From Acarospora socialis (taxonomy: Eukaryota > Ascomycota > Lecanoromycetes > Acarosporales > Acarosporaceae), in the NCBI GenBank assembly GCA_025617375.2, contig JAMYGW020000008.1, positions 1,612,001 through 1,676,000 on the forward strand: a stretch of 64,000 bases of DNA. Direction: 5' to 3'. Positions 1 through 10,093 of the stretch are shown here, piece by piece. The notes below the pieces were generated by a model. That model saw nothing but the letters and a program-made list of their open reading frames with translations. It was not told the DNA's origin and did not search any database. How positions within the stretch are numbered: position 1 is the first letter of the stretch; the number at the start of each line of letters is the position of its first letter. The position numbers and the translations under genes are program-made.

Positions 1-526
1 CCTCCTGTTTCCCTTCGTCCCTGCCACCCCGCCATCGTCGAAGAAATAGTAACCCCGCGGCCTACCCGGAACCACGAACCCCCCGACGGCGTCTTCCGGC
101 GGTGGAGTCGGTGAGCGGATGACGACCTTCTGCGTCGGTAGGACGGTCGAGTGGGTGGTGGGGTGGGAGAAGAGGCGGAATTCGTAGGTTTGCGCTTCGT
201 CGGGAGGGGAGGGGGCGGACGGGGGTTCTGCGGGAGGTGCGTCGTTTGTGGTTGCGGTTGTGGTTGTGGTTGTGATGGGCGAGATGGAGGGGTTGTAGAT
301 ACGAGCTAGGTGGGCATGTAACTGTTCTTCTAGTTCTGGCTCTGGAGAGGCGGAGGGTGGGGTCGGGGTGTAGAGGGCGGCGCGGGGAACGCTGGGGTAG
401 AGTTTGTGTTAGTGGGGTTTGTAAGCGTTTTGGTGGGGGTGTGTGGGGTGAGGGGGAGGGGGAAGGTGTGAGTGAGAGTAGAGGGTTCAAAGCTTACGGC
501 TGTGCGTGTCGGGTCGCAGAGAACAT
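1..526 (-). CDS. DUF2011-like fungal protein, 5' part only
   Basis: Conserved fungal protein of unknown function. The gene runs off the left edge, so its C-terminus is missing. I start it at the ATG at 526-524; exon 1 is 498-526. A GT-AG intron (392-497) with a CTAAC-type branch site joins it in frame to exon 2 (1-391). The spliced protein begins MFSATRHAQP, then has an acidic helix (PEPELEEQLHAHLARIY), a Thr/Pro-rich linker encoded by an ACAACC repeat, and a conserved block (YEFRLFSHP, then KVVIRSP, then GGFVVPGRPRGYYF). The short MF start and the EFRLF plus K-I/V-V-L/I-R layout recall DUF2011. That assignment is from memory and tentative; the coding frame itself is clear. Confidence 0.72.
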
Positions 527-1036
527 GGTGGGTTACTTGCGGTGTGGTGTGTGTGATTGTCGGCATGGAAGGGTGGTTGAAAAGGCTGAAGTAGGGCTGA
601 CATGCGACCGAGCGGGCTCCGGGACGGGCCGTTCCGGATACTGTCTCGAAAGTCTACCACACCATACGTGATTACTTATCAACCTGACTTCGACATTCTG
701 AACCTGACATGTCTCTTTTGTTTCTAGCTTCAAGTCATCTTTGGGTATACAGAATAAACATGCTGGATAACAATTCATCCGAACCCAGTCGGAAGGCCAC
801 CAATCAACCGCCTGCGGAGCCTGGCGGAGCCTATGCATCGTATGTCTCGCCTCAAGGCGGCATCGCTTTGGGGCCTGCGCAAGGCTGAATTGCGCAAGGC
901 TGAGTGCAACGACGTCTCTCAACTTCAATAGAGCAGTCAACTTCAAACTCAAGATATTAAACCTTTTCCAGTTATTACAGTCCAAGATAACAACTGTTCT
1001 GTTGGCCACAGCGTCTTTCTGAGTGCATCCACAAGC
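527..1036. other. Intergenic, divergent promoter with a short tandem repeat
   Basis: This separates the DUF2011-like gene (minus) from the 220-codon ORF (plus). A 13-bp unit, TGCGCAAGGCTGA, occurs at 876-888 and again at 891-903. A minus-strand frame covers most of the region, but its composition is low-quality and lacks recognisable domains, so I do not call it. Confidence 0.5.
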
Positions 1037-1699
1037 ATGTCGAATCCGAACCTCACAACTGCCTCGGGTGCACTAGGCCTTGCCAAGTCACTCATTGACT
1101 TCGTACCTGCGTCTGGCACTCTCATCAATGTTGGCCGCGAGACTTCCGACTGGCTGATCCGTGAACGAATCGACGAGGCCAGTTTTGAGAGTTGTCTGCA
1201 GATGGCCCTTGGCCTCGCCTACTCTAATGACGCTGGGATGGATATACAGCGCCAGATCAAGGAAGCGGATCGGAAGCTCGCCGAGAGGGTCAAGCAGCTT
1301 CCGATACGCCTGGTCCTTTCGGGTTCGATAGGTCGGCTGCTCGCGAAGGACCCGAACACGTGCTACATGGTCTCGACCGTGGCGACGTTGACGAAGTTTC
1401 ACAATCTCGAATTCGCTACCGATGCTCTCTGCTCAATGATGCTAGATGAAGGAGGGCATGAAAAGGCAGTTGCTCTGAAATACAACGTGCAACGGTCTCC
1501 GATGAAAGCTGTCATCTCCAAGATTGTGGATAGCATATACCTCAATGTAGTCAATGCAGGACACGACCTTGGAGAACTTCCTGTTGAGCTCAAACACCTA
1601 CATTCGCATCTTCTGGATTATTCTACCTTTGCAGGTTTTGTCATGGGTATCGAGCGTAGTGGACTCTTACATCTGTCCTATCAAATAGGACAGATGTAA
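1037..1699 (+). CDS. Hypothetical protein of 220 aa, 3' end formed by a palindrome
   Basis: I do not recognise this protein. It has a clean ATG and a single open exon. The N-terminus is mildly hydrophobic (ALGLAKSLIDFVPASGTLINVG); the rest looks globular and helical. The last recognisable sequence is a Leu/His-rich stretch (LPVELKHLHSHLLDYSTFAGF, spread over about 20 residues) near residues 180-200. The final 13 codons, including the TAA stop, lie inside an inverted repeat at 1662-1704, so the C-terminus GLLHLSYQIGQM is palindrome-encoded. I infer that this is a shortened copy of a longer protein, or that the true gene continues after an unrecognised intron. Expression is unproven. Confidence 0.55.
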   Translation: MSNPNLTTASGALGLAKSLIDFVPASGTLINVGRETSDWLIRERIDEASFESCLQMALGLAYSNDAGMDIQRQIKEADRKLAERVKQLPIRLVLSGSIGRLLAKDPNTCYMVSTVATLTKFHNLEFATDALCSMMLDEGGHEKAVALKYNVQRSPMKAVISKIVDSIYLNVVNAGHDLGELPVELKHLHSHLLDYSTFAGFVMGIERSGLLHLSYQIGQM

Positions 1700-1704
1700 G
1701 AGTC
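1662..1704. repeat. Perfect 20-bp inverted repeat with 3-nt loop
   Basis: Arm 1 is 1662-1681, beginning GACTCTTACATC. The loop is CAA at 1682-1684. Arm 2 is 1685-1704, ending GATGTAAGAGTC. All 20 pairs match and pairing stops at 1661/1705. The structure overlaps the last codons and stop of the upstream ORF. A 3-nt loop with perfect arms is typical of a recent fold-back (template-switch) duplication rather than a transposon, and I see no flanking target duplication. Confidence 0.9.
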
Positions 1705-1992
1705 GAGCGTATACAATTCCAGTAGCGTAACTCGAAAGAATATCGTACTCGGCCACTACCCAGAATAAAGTTGTTTCTGAAATATGGATGCTTTTAGGTG
1801 ATTTTAGCAAAGCGATCCCCCATCGGTCGAGTCACCAGGAGAGTACTTTGGGCGTTTGTGAAGGTGAGGAGACAGAGGTGAAGGGCATAGATATCTAGGT
1901 GAGTTGCTATGGCTGTGTCTAGTTAGGCACCGAGCGGAGCAACTTGAGATGTTTGTGGTCTTTATTCATCTACTCTATGACAATTTGAACGA

Positions 1993-3648
1993 TCAGTCTA
2001 ACTCGATTTCACACCCAGTCTGTGTCCTGATGTCATCCCAAACCGCCTGGATGGGAGTCACGTAACCCGTTCCTCTTCCCTTCGAACCAGCAATGAGCAG
2101 ACCCACCAACGCACCAGACTTATTCACCACAAAACCACCAGAGTCGCCAAAATCAGCAAAGGCGTGGCCGTCCACCCCAGCAACAACACACTCGGTGGTC
2201 GGGCCTTTGTGCTCAGACCAGGAGACTGAGGACTTGATGGCACTGAATGTGCCAATTGTCATCCCGGAGACCTTGCCAAATAGGATCACTGTATCATCCA
2301 GGCTCATTTTTGCCGTTGTGTCCACTATCTTCCCGACCACGTCCAAAGCAATACCAGATGACTGAAAAGTCGGCAACTGGAAACATCTCAACATATCAGT
2401 CTTCTTGAGTTTTTCTGTGAAACTTGGAACAATATGTGGTGTGGAATTTACCTCATTGTAACCTTCTCGTCTTTTGTCAACACGGACGAGGCCCCAGTCA
2501 ATTGCGCATCCTGCGGCTGCAGTCCGGTAGCCTGAGGTGGCCCACACGTGGCCGAGGTTGCGGTCAAAACTGTCTATTTCCGCTTGTAGGCGCTGGTATG
2601 TCTCGCGTCTCTCGCGAGCAACTTCTAATCCACGTCGGCCTGCTTCACTCTCCATTCCCATCTCCAGATTCTTCTCATGCCTCGCAATCCTGGCGTCAGT
2701 CTCTGCCAGCTGTGAGGTGAGAGCTTCACGGGCTGTGTGATGGTCAGCAGTAGATGGCTGCTGAACTTTGAGAGAGGGATCGGGTTTCTCAATGGCTGGG
2801 TGATAACATCCCACGACATCAAGTTTGGAGTCATAGGGGGGCGATGGTGGTGGTGACGATGCAGCGGGTTTGATTTTTCTTGTTGGCCGCAGCACATGGT
2901 GGCACGTCAATGCACATAAAACCCTCTCCTCAGTGGAGGATGACCGAAGAGTTACATAACCCCCCAACGTCCCACTGGACCAGTCCAGGCCAGCAACACC
3001 GATGCTTGAGCCTGGGGTTGCACTCTTCGTATATGGATGCATTGGTGAGGCCAGTCGAGTAATGAGGCCCTCAAGCACCTCAACCTGCAATGTGGACTGT
3101 CCATGTGTCTCACAGATCGCCTTTATGCTTCTAGCAAGGATAGCTCGATGGTCGTCATCTGCGCCTTTTTCTATCGTCACCAGTACAGTGGTATCGTCAA
3201 TGCCTTCTGGACTTGGTCGGAGGGTGCGTCGTCGGCGAAAGACTTCGATTGCGCGCCATGGATAAGAAAGGGACTGCTGCTCAAGCACCGCTTGAATATC
3301 ATCACGCAGTGTAGCCCAGGAGTGCACTAGTGGATGATCGGGCTCAATTGCAAAGGTACGCATGGGCTCCCAGGAATCAGGGTGAGATGAGATGGGTGTT
3401 CTCCAGGCGTTTCCGTACCGCTCATCCTCGGGTTCTTCTTGGTCCATGTTGGCCATCTTGCGTGGACGCGGTGGCGCTGGCGAGGGCTGGGTTTGTTTGG
3501 GTGTGGAGCGGTCCGCGACATCGCTGGCGGTGGATGATGGATCGGTTTCCCCGCTGGAGATGTGGCGGCGCTTGTTAGTGGGAGATGTTGGAGAAAACAC
3601 GGAAGGGGCACCGGTGCTCGCGGTCGAAGTGCTCTCACGGCGATCCAT
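1993..3648 (-). CDS. Trypsin-like serine peptidase-domain protein
   Basis: Intron-less 551-aa protein starting at the ATG at 3648-3646. Residues 1-80 are Ser/Pro/Thr-rich and disordered. The peptidase core begins near residue 215 (SIGVAGLDWSSGTLGGYV). A plausible triad is His250/251 in LTCHHVLRP, Asp384 in AIDWGLVRV and Ser503 in FGDSGGFVV. His and Asp are about 130 residues apart, much more than in chymotrypsin, because a charged coiled coil (about residues 300-365) is inserted. There is no signal peptide, so the protein is predicted to be intracellular. The family is known in filamentous fungi, usually as a hypothetical protein; I know no substrate. The region upstream of the start is a GAA/GAT microsatellite. 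Confidence 0.85.
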   Translation of the reverse strand: MDRRESTSTASTGAPSVFSPTSPTNKRRHISSGETDPSSTASDVADRSTPKQTQPSPAPPRPRKMANMDQEEPEDERYGNAWRTPISSHPDSWEPMRTFAIEPDHPLVHSWATLRDDIQAVLEQQSLSYPWRAIEVFRRRRTLRPSPEGIDDTTVLVTIEKGADDDHRAILARSIKAICETHGQSTLQVEVLEGLITRLASPMHPYTKSATPGSSIGVAGLDWSSGTLGGYVTLRSSSTEERVLCALTCHHVLRPTRKIKPAASSPPPSPPYDSKLDVVGCYHPAIEKPDPSLKVQQPSTADHHTAREALTSQLAETDARIARHEKNLEMGMESEAGRRGLEVARERRETYQRLQAEIDSFDRNLGHVWATSGYRTAAAGCAIDWGLVRVDKRREGYNEVNSTPHIVPSFTEKLKKTDMLRCFQLPTFQSSGIALDVVGKIVDTTAKMSLDDTVILFGKVSGMTIGTFSAIKSSVSWSEHKGPTTECVVAGVDGHAFADFGDSGGFVVNKSGALVGLLIAGSKGRGTGYVTPIQAVWDDIRTQTGCEIELD

Positions 3649-3684
3649 GTTGAATCAGTTGCTGATGATGAGTTGTTTGGAGGA

Positions 3685-3768
3685 TAAGAAGAAGATGGTG
3701 ATGGAGAAGAAGAAGAAGATGATGATGATGGTGATGAAGAAGAAGACGAAGACGAAGAAGAAAAAACA
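3685..3768. repeat. GAA/GAT/GAC imperfect microsatellite
   Basis: Purine-rich trinucleotide tract (gaagaagatggtgatgg and similar) directly upstream of the peptidase gene, so on the transcribed strand the leader is a CTT/CAT tract. Both strands give low-complexity frames that I do not treat as genes. Confidence 0.85.
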
Positions 3769-4679
3769 GGGGGAGTTCAACTTTATAGCCTTCGCAGCCA
3801 GCGCTCGCAATCCCAGCCGGGCTAGCCCTATCATCAATATCGCCGTTTTCGGGCAAGTACCTTACCTTATGTAATCAGGATTAGTCATTGGTCACATGAC
3901 TCAGGGTCGACCGCCATAGGGAAGCTACCATATAAACATGTGGGTTCTTCTATACGTAAACATTTGGTTTATATGTGCACACTGCGTGGTTATAGGATCT
4001 AAGGACTAGTTGAGATGCTGACTATTAGCACTTTATTTCCTATCTTTTGAATGAGACTCTCTTCGCTTTTGCTATGCTTATACAAAGAGTCGTTCCGTGA
4101 AATAAACCGGTAACATGGCGGTTCTTGAGACCCGATCTCAAAAAGTACGCGTGCCGTGTGTTAGCCCATGGCCCGGTCAATGCCAGGTACCTAAGGCCTT
4201 GCACAATCGGTGTCGAGATGGGATATCTGCCTGAAGACGCTTGAGGACCGGAGTTTATCGTCCTCTCAAACTGGCCGCCACGGGCGGAAGCTACTCTAGC
4301 ATCGCACTGAGGAAGGCTTGGTTCCTGAAGAAGCTCGATAGTTATAATGCTAGCGGTCTTAGCGATCCTGACTGTTGGTAAGCCCCTTGGCTACCCGTTG
4401 TGCAGTCTCAAAATCACATAATTACCTTCAAACTGTACATAGATTGTTGTATAAGATGTGATAGTGCAGGAGTGGTGTACAGACAAGGAAGTGTATCTTG
4501 TATCTTGAGCAAGGTGCCGCTTAAATGAACATAGACGAGATATTAAGTCGAGTGTGAAAGACCTCCCGAATCGCTGACGTACCTCCCTTATAACCAGACC
4601 TGGAGATCCTGGACTGCATTGCATCGAGCTGCTCGCCTGCAACACAGATTCTCACAACGTATTCTTTTAGCTCAACCAT
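3769..4679. other. Intergenic, no gene seen
   Basis: About 0.9 kb between the peptidase promoter and the 3' end of MED7. It holds one TGACTCA heptamer near 3896 and no ORF with coding character. A minus-strand frame at 4391-4645 lacks any recognisable domain. Confidence 0.5.
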
Positions 4680-5578
4680 TTAAACTCCCTCGTTTAGACC
4701 ATCACCACCCAACTCCCTCTCTAACACCTCCCACACCCTCCTCTCCTCCTCCCTCCTCTTAATACCCTTCTCCTCTTCCTCATCCACCTCCGCTCCCTCA
4801 CCCCCCTCCACAACCACTGCCACCTCCCTCAACCCCTCCAAAATCCCCTCCACCTTCCCCCTCACCTCCCTAATCCCCCTCACCTCCGCCCGACTCCTCT
4901 CGATCTGCGCCTCCATCATCATGATCAGACTCTCCCGCGCCTGATGCGGCCTGTACTCGTTAATCAGATGGTGCATGTTGATGAACAACGTCCGCAGATC
5001 CTCGATCTTCCGCCCGTAGTGTTCCGGGTTGACGGCCAGGGTGCCGATCAGTTCGAGGAAGTTGAGGAGCAGGGATTTGGCGAGCTTGCGGAGGTGGAAG
5101 GCGTGGTCGAACGTCCATTCTGAGGCCGAGGCCGACGGTGCGGTCGAAGTGGAGGTTGTGGGCGGCGGGGGTGTCGCTGGGCGGGAGGGGTAGAGTTGCG
5201 TGATGCCTTGATCTGCGAGCGTGGGGAGCGGGGCGTTGATCTGTGGTTGCGGATGGGTGTTAGCAAGTCATGAGTGTTGTCGGAGGAAGTGCGGCAGGCA
5301 AGACGGAGAGGACTTGCGTTGTATTGATCGCCGAAACTCCGGTAGAGGCTTGAGGTAGGCGGCTCGGGCGGGATCAGGAAGCGCAGTTCGGGAGGTAAGT
5401 CGAGGAGCTTGGAAGGAGAGGCAGCGGCGGGGTCCGCGGTTGTAGGATATGATGGCGCTTGCTGGTGTTGCAGCTCGCGGAGGCGCGAGAGGTTCTGCTC
5501 GGTGAAGTGTTTGTAGAACGGTGGTGGGGCTGGGAAGGCGGCGCTAATGGCGCCCGATTGTTGTTGCTGGTCTGCCAT
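4680..5578 (-). CDS. MED7: Mediator complex subunit 7
   Basis: Subunit of the middle module of Mediator, which links transcription activators to RNA polymerase II in the nucleus. Exon 1 is 5318-5578 and exon 2 is 4680-5240, giving 273 aa, a normal fungal length. The N-terminus carries the family hallmark FPAPPPFYKHFTEQNLSRL, followed by LDLPPELRFLIPPEPP and then YNINAPLPTLADQGITQLYP across the splice. The C-terminal half is the helical part (FHLRKLAKSLLLNFLELIG, then EHYGRKIEDLRTLFINMHHL) and ends in a Glu-rich coiled coil. The intron (5241-5317) begins with GC, as AAC|GCAAGT, and ends CACAG; no GT donor keeps the frame. It is divergent from the PAP2 gene with a 259-bp shared promoter. Confidence 0.95.
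5241..5317 (-). other. GC-AG intron of MED7
   Basis: 77-bp intron with donor GCAAGT, a TGCTAACAC branch region and acceptor CCACAG. Removing it joins FGDQYN to INAPLPTL in frame, as expected for MED7. Confidence 0.85.
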
Positions 5579-5837
5579 ATGAGAAGTCGGGGGGTAGGAT
5601 GGGTCTAACGGACTATATATCGTCTGCTCTCTAGGATTCCGAAATCGAAGCTATGGCCGTGAAGCTTGCCTTAAGCTTGGGATCGGCGCGTCGCGTGCCG
5701 GTTGAGATGCGCAAGCAAGGTTCAGTATGTTCTAGGTAACTTCGTCATCGCTAGAGACATTGCAGCGCCTCCCAGCCTAATCCTCCATAACCGTCGCACC
5801 GACCATAATGTACATATGAGCGGACATCGTTTCTATA

Positions 5838-7046
5838 ATGCCTAGATCTGAGAGCTTCGCAGGCGGGCGGAAGCCTGGCGCAGCCCAGCAGACCGGGTTT
5901 GTTGGATCAGTCCTAAGGTTCTGGCAAGTTCGTATACCGCACTTGATCATGGCTTTTCGAGGGTGCCTTGTTGATACTAGATTACAGACATCTTATGCAG
6001 CAGACTATGTTGGACTTGTATTGTTATTGACGGCGTATTTGCTCGTCAGTCTCTTCTTCCCTGATTGCAGAGCTGCGCTGATCGCACACTTGTCCGCAGT
6101 GCCAATTCTTCGTCCAGCCATTTCATCGCATGTTCTCCTTGGATAATATCGCAATCCAGTTCCCTCATGCCCTCGTCGAAAGGGTACCGCCCGGTACGCT
6201 TCTCCACATACAGGTCCTCAAGTTACGACATTTTGACATGACTTGCAGCATGGCTTTTCGCATACGCAGGCGGCCTACCATTACTGACTATTCTGATCTG
6301 GGCGGTTATATTTAAGCCCGGTGGACACAAGCTACACGTCACCATCCTCGGTCTTGCTATTAGTCTGATCCTGACATCGTTTCTGACGGACATCGTCAAG
6401 AATTCCGTCGGCAGACCCAGACCCGACCTCATCGCTCGATGCAAGCCTCGAGATGATACGCCCAAGCACAGTCTCGTCACGATAGACGTGTGCACCGAAA
6501 CCGATCATCACACCTTACACGATGGCTGGAGGAGCTTCCCAAGCGGGCACAGCAGCTTCGCCTTCAGTGGACTCGGATATCTGGCTCTGTAAACCCATGC
6601 CCTACACTCTACGTCCCGAAGCCCACTCGAGACTGACTTTGGTTAGGTTTCTTGCTGGCCAAATGTGCATATTTCGACCCCGAACGGACCTCGCCCGAGT
6701 TCTGATCGCCTTAGCCCCGCTCGTGGGCGCAGCACTGATAGCCATCTCCCGTTGCGAGGACTACAGACACGACGTTTATGATGTCACTATTGGGTCTCTC
6801 CTCGGTATGATGGTCGCTTTCTTTTCGTACAGAAGGTACTACCCGCGCCTGACCTCGGCGCATTGTGATATTCCCTTTACGGGCCGGGCGGATGCCGCGT
6901 CTGGATTTGGGAAATTGAAGGACGAGGAGGAGAGGATAGGGAGTGCTGAGAGTTTTGCGGTTGAGGATGTGGAAAACGATGCGGAGCGGATGCCGTTAAG
7001 GGAGACGAGTAGGGACCGTGCACAAGCCTCAGATAGGGCAGCTTGA
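5838..7046 (+). CDS. PAP2-family lipid phosphate phosphatase
   Basis: Integral membrane phosphatase of the lipid phosphate / diacylglycerol pyrophosphate phosphatase (DPP1/LPP1) type, removing phosphate from phosphatidate-class lipids. Four exons (5838-6044, 6100-6193, 6249-6588, 6647-7046) give 346 aa. The three family motifs are present: KNSVGRPRPD (K-x6-RP), FPSGHSSF (PSGH) and SRCEDYRHDVYD (SR-x5-H-x3-D). About six hydrophobic helices surround them, starting with DYVGLVLLLTAYLL and WLFAYAGGLPLLTILIWAV. FHRMFSLDNIAIQFPHA before motif 1 is typical of fungal members. The C-terminal 60 residues are acidic and cytosolic. The ATG at 5838 is the first in frame, but a further 5' exon cannot be excluded. 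Confidence 0.93.
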
Positions 7047-7199
7047 ATTTTATGATATGAATAGTGAATTGAATGTTCCTTGCGTCGAACAGATCTGCTC
7101 TGTCATGCCGACGTATAGATCTGAAGTATTCTCGGTAGTGTGACAGCCAGAACAGTCGGTTATCGCACGTGGAGGATCTAGCGACCGACAGGGCTTATC

Positions 7200-7266
7200 A
7201 AATAAGTCCGGGGTAGTGTCGATCATCGCTCGGCAGTTTATCTATGATGATTGCTCGGACTTATTT
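7200..7266. repeat. 11-bp inverted repeat in a short intergenic region
   Basis: AAATAAGTCCG at 7200-7210 pairs perfectly with CGGACTTATTT at 7256-7266. The 45-bp spacer holds a degenerate direct repeat (atcatcgctcgg and atgattgctcgg). It lies between the PAP2 stop and the MFS start (7047-7380), where I see no gene. It could be a 3'-UTR hairpin of PAP2 or an operator of the transporter. Confidence 0.7.
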
Positions 7267-7380
7267 CCACCGTTAAAACAGCATCACTGACGTACTCAAA
7301 CTGAGAATATTCTATAACCACTTACAGTTATGAGCAGAAAGTCATGCATGAGATGAGCGTTGGCTCACATTACCGGAGTG

Positions 7381-9110
7381 ATGCCAGATCCCTCACTTGC
7401 TGCCGTCAATGGTTCGCACGCCGACGAGCAAAGTCCCCTTCTCGGCAATGGTAAACAAAACCCAGATCATGGAGCCATTGAAAGAGGGTCGAATAATGGT
7501 GGCGAAGAGCAGACTGCTGAGGCCGAGGTTCCAATAGCAGAGGAGCTGGGTACCGCGAAGCTTGTGCTCGTCCTCGGCTCTATTTGGACTGGCAGTTTTC
7601 TCGCGGCATTAGGTAGACCGCAGCATATCTCTCCTGCGTTATTGCAGAGTGTCTGACTGTCCTTTTTTCAGATTCTACAATAATAGCTACACTCTCGGCA
7701 CCAATATCCACATCGTTCGACTCCTTGTCTCTACTATCTTGGCTTGCATCTGCGTACCTTATCGCCAATGCAGCCCTCCAGCCTCTCAGTGGCCGTCTGA
7801 CGGATATTCTGTCCAGACGAACGGGCTTGATCTTCTCCAACATCTTCTTTGCTCTCGGGAACCTGATATGCGGTCTTGCGCAGAAAGAGTGGGTAATAAT
7901 TCTCGGACGTGTGGTGGCAGGCATGGGCGGCGGAGGATTAACGGCCATCAGCACATTCGTTGCCTCGGACTTGGTACCTCTACGGAAAAGAGGAGTGTGG
8001 CAAGGCTTAGGCAATATATGCTACGGTATAGGAGCTGGACTCGGTGGAATCTTCGGCGGCTGGATCAACGACACGTGGGGCTGGAGGATGGCTTTCCTGA
8101 TCCAGGTACCTCTGGTCATCGCATCCGGAATCCTCGTCGCCTTTGTAGTCAAGGTGCCGGTCAAAGTAACGGAGGAATCACCCTGGAAACGTATCGACTT
8201 CCTTGGCGCCACCACGCTTGTCATCGCCCTTGTCCTGCTCCTTCTCGGCCTCAACTCCGGCGGCAATCAAGTTCCATGGACGTCCCCCCTCGTTCTGACC
8301 ACGCTCCCCCTTTCCGCCATCTTCCTCGCCTTGTTCATCTACATTGAAGACCGCATCGCGTCCGAACCTGTCATCCCCGTCCGTCTGCTCCTCGACCGCA
8401 CCGTGCTCTCGGCCTGTCTGACGAATTGGTTCACCACCATGACCCTCTACGCACTCCTATTCTACGGCCCCATCTACTTTCAAGCCAAAGGCATGAGCAC
8501 CACCCAAGCCGGTCTGCGCCTCATCCCGCAAGCCATCGGCAGCTCCACCGGCTCCTTGGGCGTCGGCCTCGTGATGCGCCGCACGGGCCGCTACTACCTC
8601 CTTAATGTTGGCATCGAGGGGATGTTCGTCCTTGCCTGCGCGCTCGTCGCGACCTTCACACTCTCTACACCAGCGTGGCAACCGTTCCTGTACCTCTTCC
8701 TTGCTGGCATCGGCTACGGCGGTATGTTGACCATCACGCTCCTCGCCCTCATCTCCGCCGTCGCCCACAGAGACCAAGCCGTCATCACGTCCGCCTCCTA
8801 CGCCTTTCGCAGCACCGGCAGCACCATCGGCATCACCATCGCCTCGGCCGTCTTCCAGAACATCTTGAAGATGCGCCTGTGGGCGCGTTTCGGGGACCGC
8901 GAGGATGCAGGGGAAATTATCAAGAAGATCAGGGATAGTTTCGACGAGATAGGGAAACTGCCGGCGGGGTGGAGGGAAGGCGTCATAGAGAGTTACATGG
9001 ATGCTTTGAGCGGGGTGTTTGGGACCGCGTGCGGAATCGCCGTGATTGGGTCGCTGATCAGTCTGGGCATGAGAGAGCATAAGTTATTCGATAACTTGGC
9101 AAGGAGGTAA
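7381..9110 (+). CDS. MFS transporter, 14-helix drug/basic amino acid type (Fnx1/Vba-like)
   Basis: Major facilitator of the DHA2-like group, probably a proton antiporter of the plasma or vacuolar membrane. Exons 7381-7612 and 7672-9110 give 556 aa. The ATG at 7381 is chosen because the longer open frame upstream begins with TTG. An N-terminal cytosolic tail of about 70 residues carries SPLLGNG, a dileucine-like vacuolar sorting motif. Then come LAALDSTIIATL in helix 1 (across the intron), SGRLTDILSRR (motif A) and GRVVAGMGGGGLTA (motif C region). The LDSTI start and the tail resemble the vacuolar Fnx1/Vba family more than plain multidrug pumps; the substrate is unproven. Confidence 0.9.
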
Positions 9111-10093
9111 GCATTGAGATAGACATGTTGATAGAGAACGGTAGGTCACAAGGCGTTGGAGGCATGAACCCGAGGAATATGCATCGGTGTCATAGGAGAC
9201 TTGGATCTGACTGAGATGGAGGCAAAGAAACAAGGTCACATAGATGGCTTTCGGAAACCTAGAAGGCCAAACAAGACTATCCCAAACCACATAGGTGTTG
9301 GAATCTTGGAACTGCGTACAGCCTCCTCCCTTTTCTCTCCTCGAGTACACGACAGGTCCCCAAACCTTGCCAATTCAATTCACTGGGCTTAGCGTAGAGT
9401 ACCCCCATCAACCGGTCAAAGTATAGCAGTACAGCGCCGTAAGACACAGGACAATAATGACAGTGCAGGGAGGAGCCTTATAATCCTTCTTATTATCATG
9501 TGGTGCCAGAGAGTATGGCGTAATTTTACACTGTACCTATTAATAGAAACAATCCCGAACTAGAATTACTTAGCCCCATCTCCCACGACCCCACGGTCAC
9601 TCAACTTTACTCAACACACAACCGCCAGTTCCATTCCTCTTGTGAAGAGGAAATCAAAGGTACTCCCCATCTCCCATATGTTTGTTCACCTAGTCCTTGT
9701 CGGCGTTTGCAGAAGACGTCAATGATGAGAGATGCTTTCATTACATATTGTTTCAACCCCAGATGATCGAACGGTGATTAGAAAAGCGCATCTATTACTC
9801 TGAAGTCGTCACTTTACTTTCAATCAATCTTCCTCCTCATTGATATATCCCACGAACAAGCGGCTGACACTCTGTTCTCTTCGTATCACTACAGTCACGG
9901 ACCCAGCCCTCATGGATAAGCGTACCGTATAGTATCCTATGTTTCAGATACCATGTCGATGCATAGGCGCCTATGCACAAGGGGATACTGAAACATTGTA
10001 TCCGGCGTCTATTTCCAGAGGACATCGGAGTATATCTGCTAAGATGTCTCGTACATCATTCATTGCTGCTCTCAGCTTCGCATTACTGTCGAT
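9111..10093. other. Intergenic, no gene seen
   Basis: About 1 kb between two plus-strand genes. Apart from the palindrome at 9939-9996 I see only AT-rich, non-coding-like sequence. Frames on either strand are short and without domains. Confidence 0.5.
9939..9996. repeat. 58-bp imperfect palindrome with an 18-bp perfect core
   Basis: The core TGCATAGGCGCCTATGCA (9960-9977) is a perfect palindrome. Outside it the arms continue imperfectly to ATGTTTCAG (9939-9947) and CTGAAACAT (9988-9996). It lies about 100 bp upstream of the start of the next gene, so it could be a promoter element or a DNA fold-back. Confidence 0.85.

Noticed and set aside
62-490. 142-codon minus-strand frame over the DUF2011-like gene
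   Set aside because: It is a shadow frame (Arg/Pro/Ser-rich) of the real spliced frame, which carries conserved YEFRLF and GYYF blocks.
533-1009. 158-codon minus-strand frame
   Set aside because: It overlaps the first exon of the DUF2011-like gene, has no domain and shows poor composition; probably chance.
3685-3874. Lys/Glu/Asp-rich plus-strand frame
   Set aside because: Low-complexity translation of a GAA/GAT microsatellite in the promoter of the peptidase gene.
8457-9080. 207-codon antisense frame in the MFS gene
   Set aside because: The plus strand encodes a clear 14-helix transporter; the antisense frame is charged low-complexity sequence caused by high GC.
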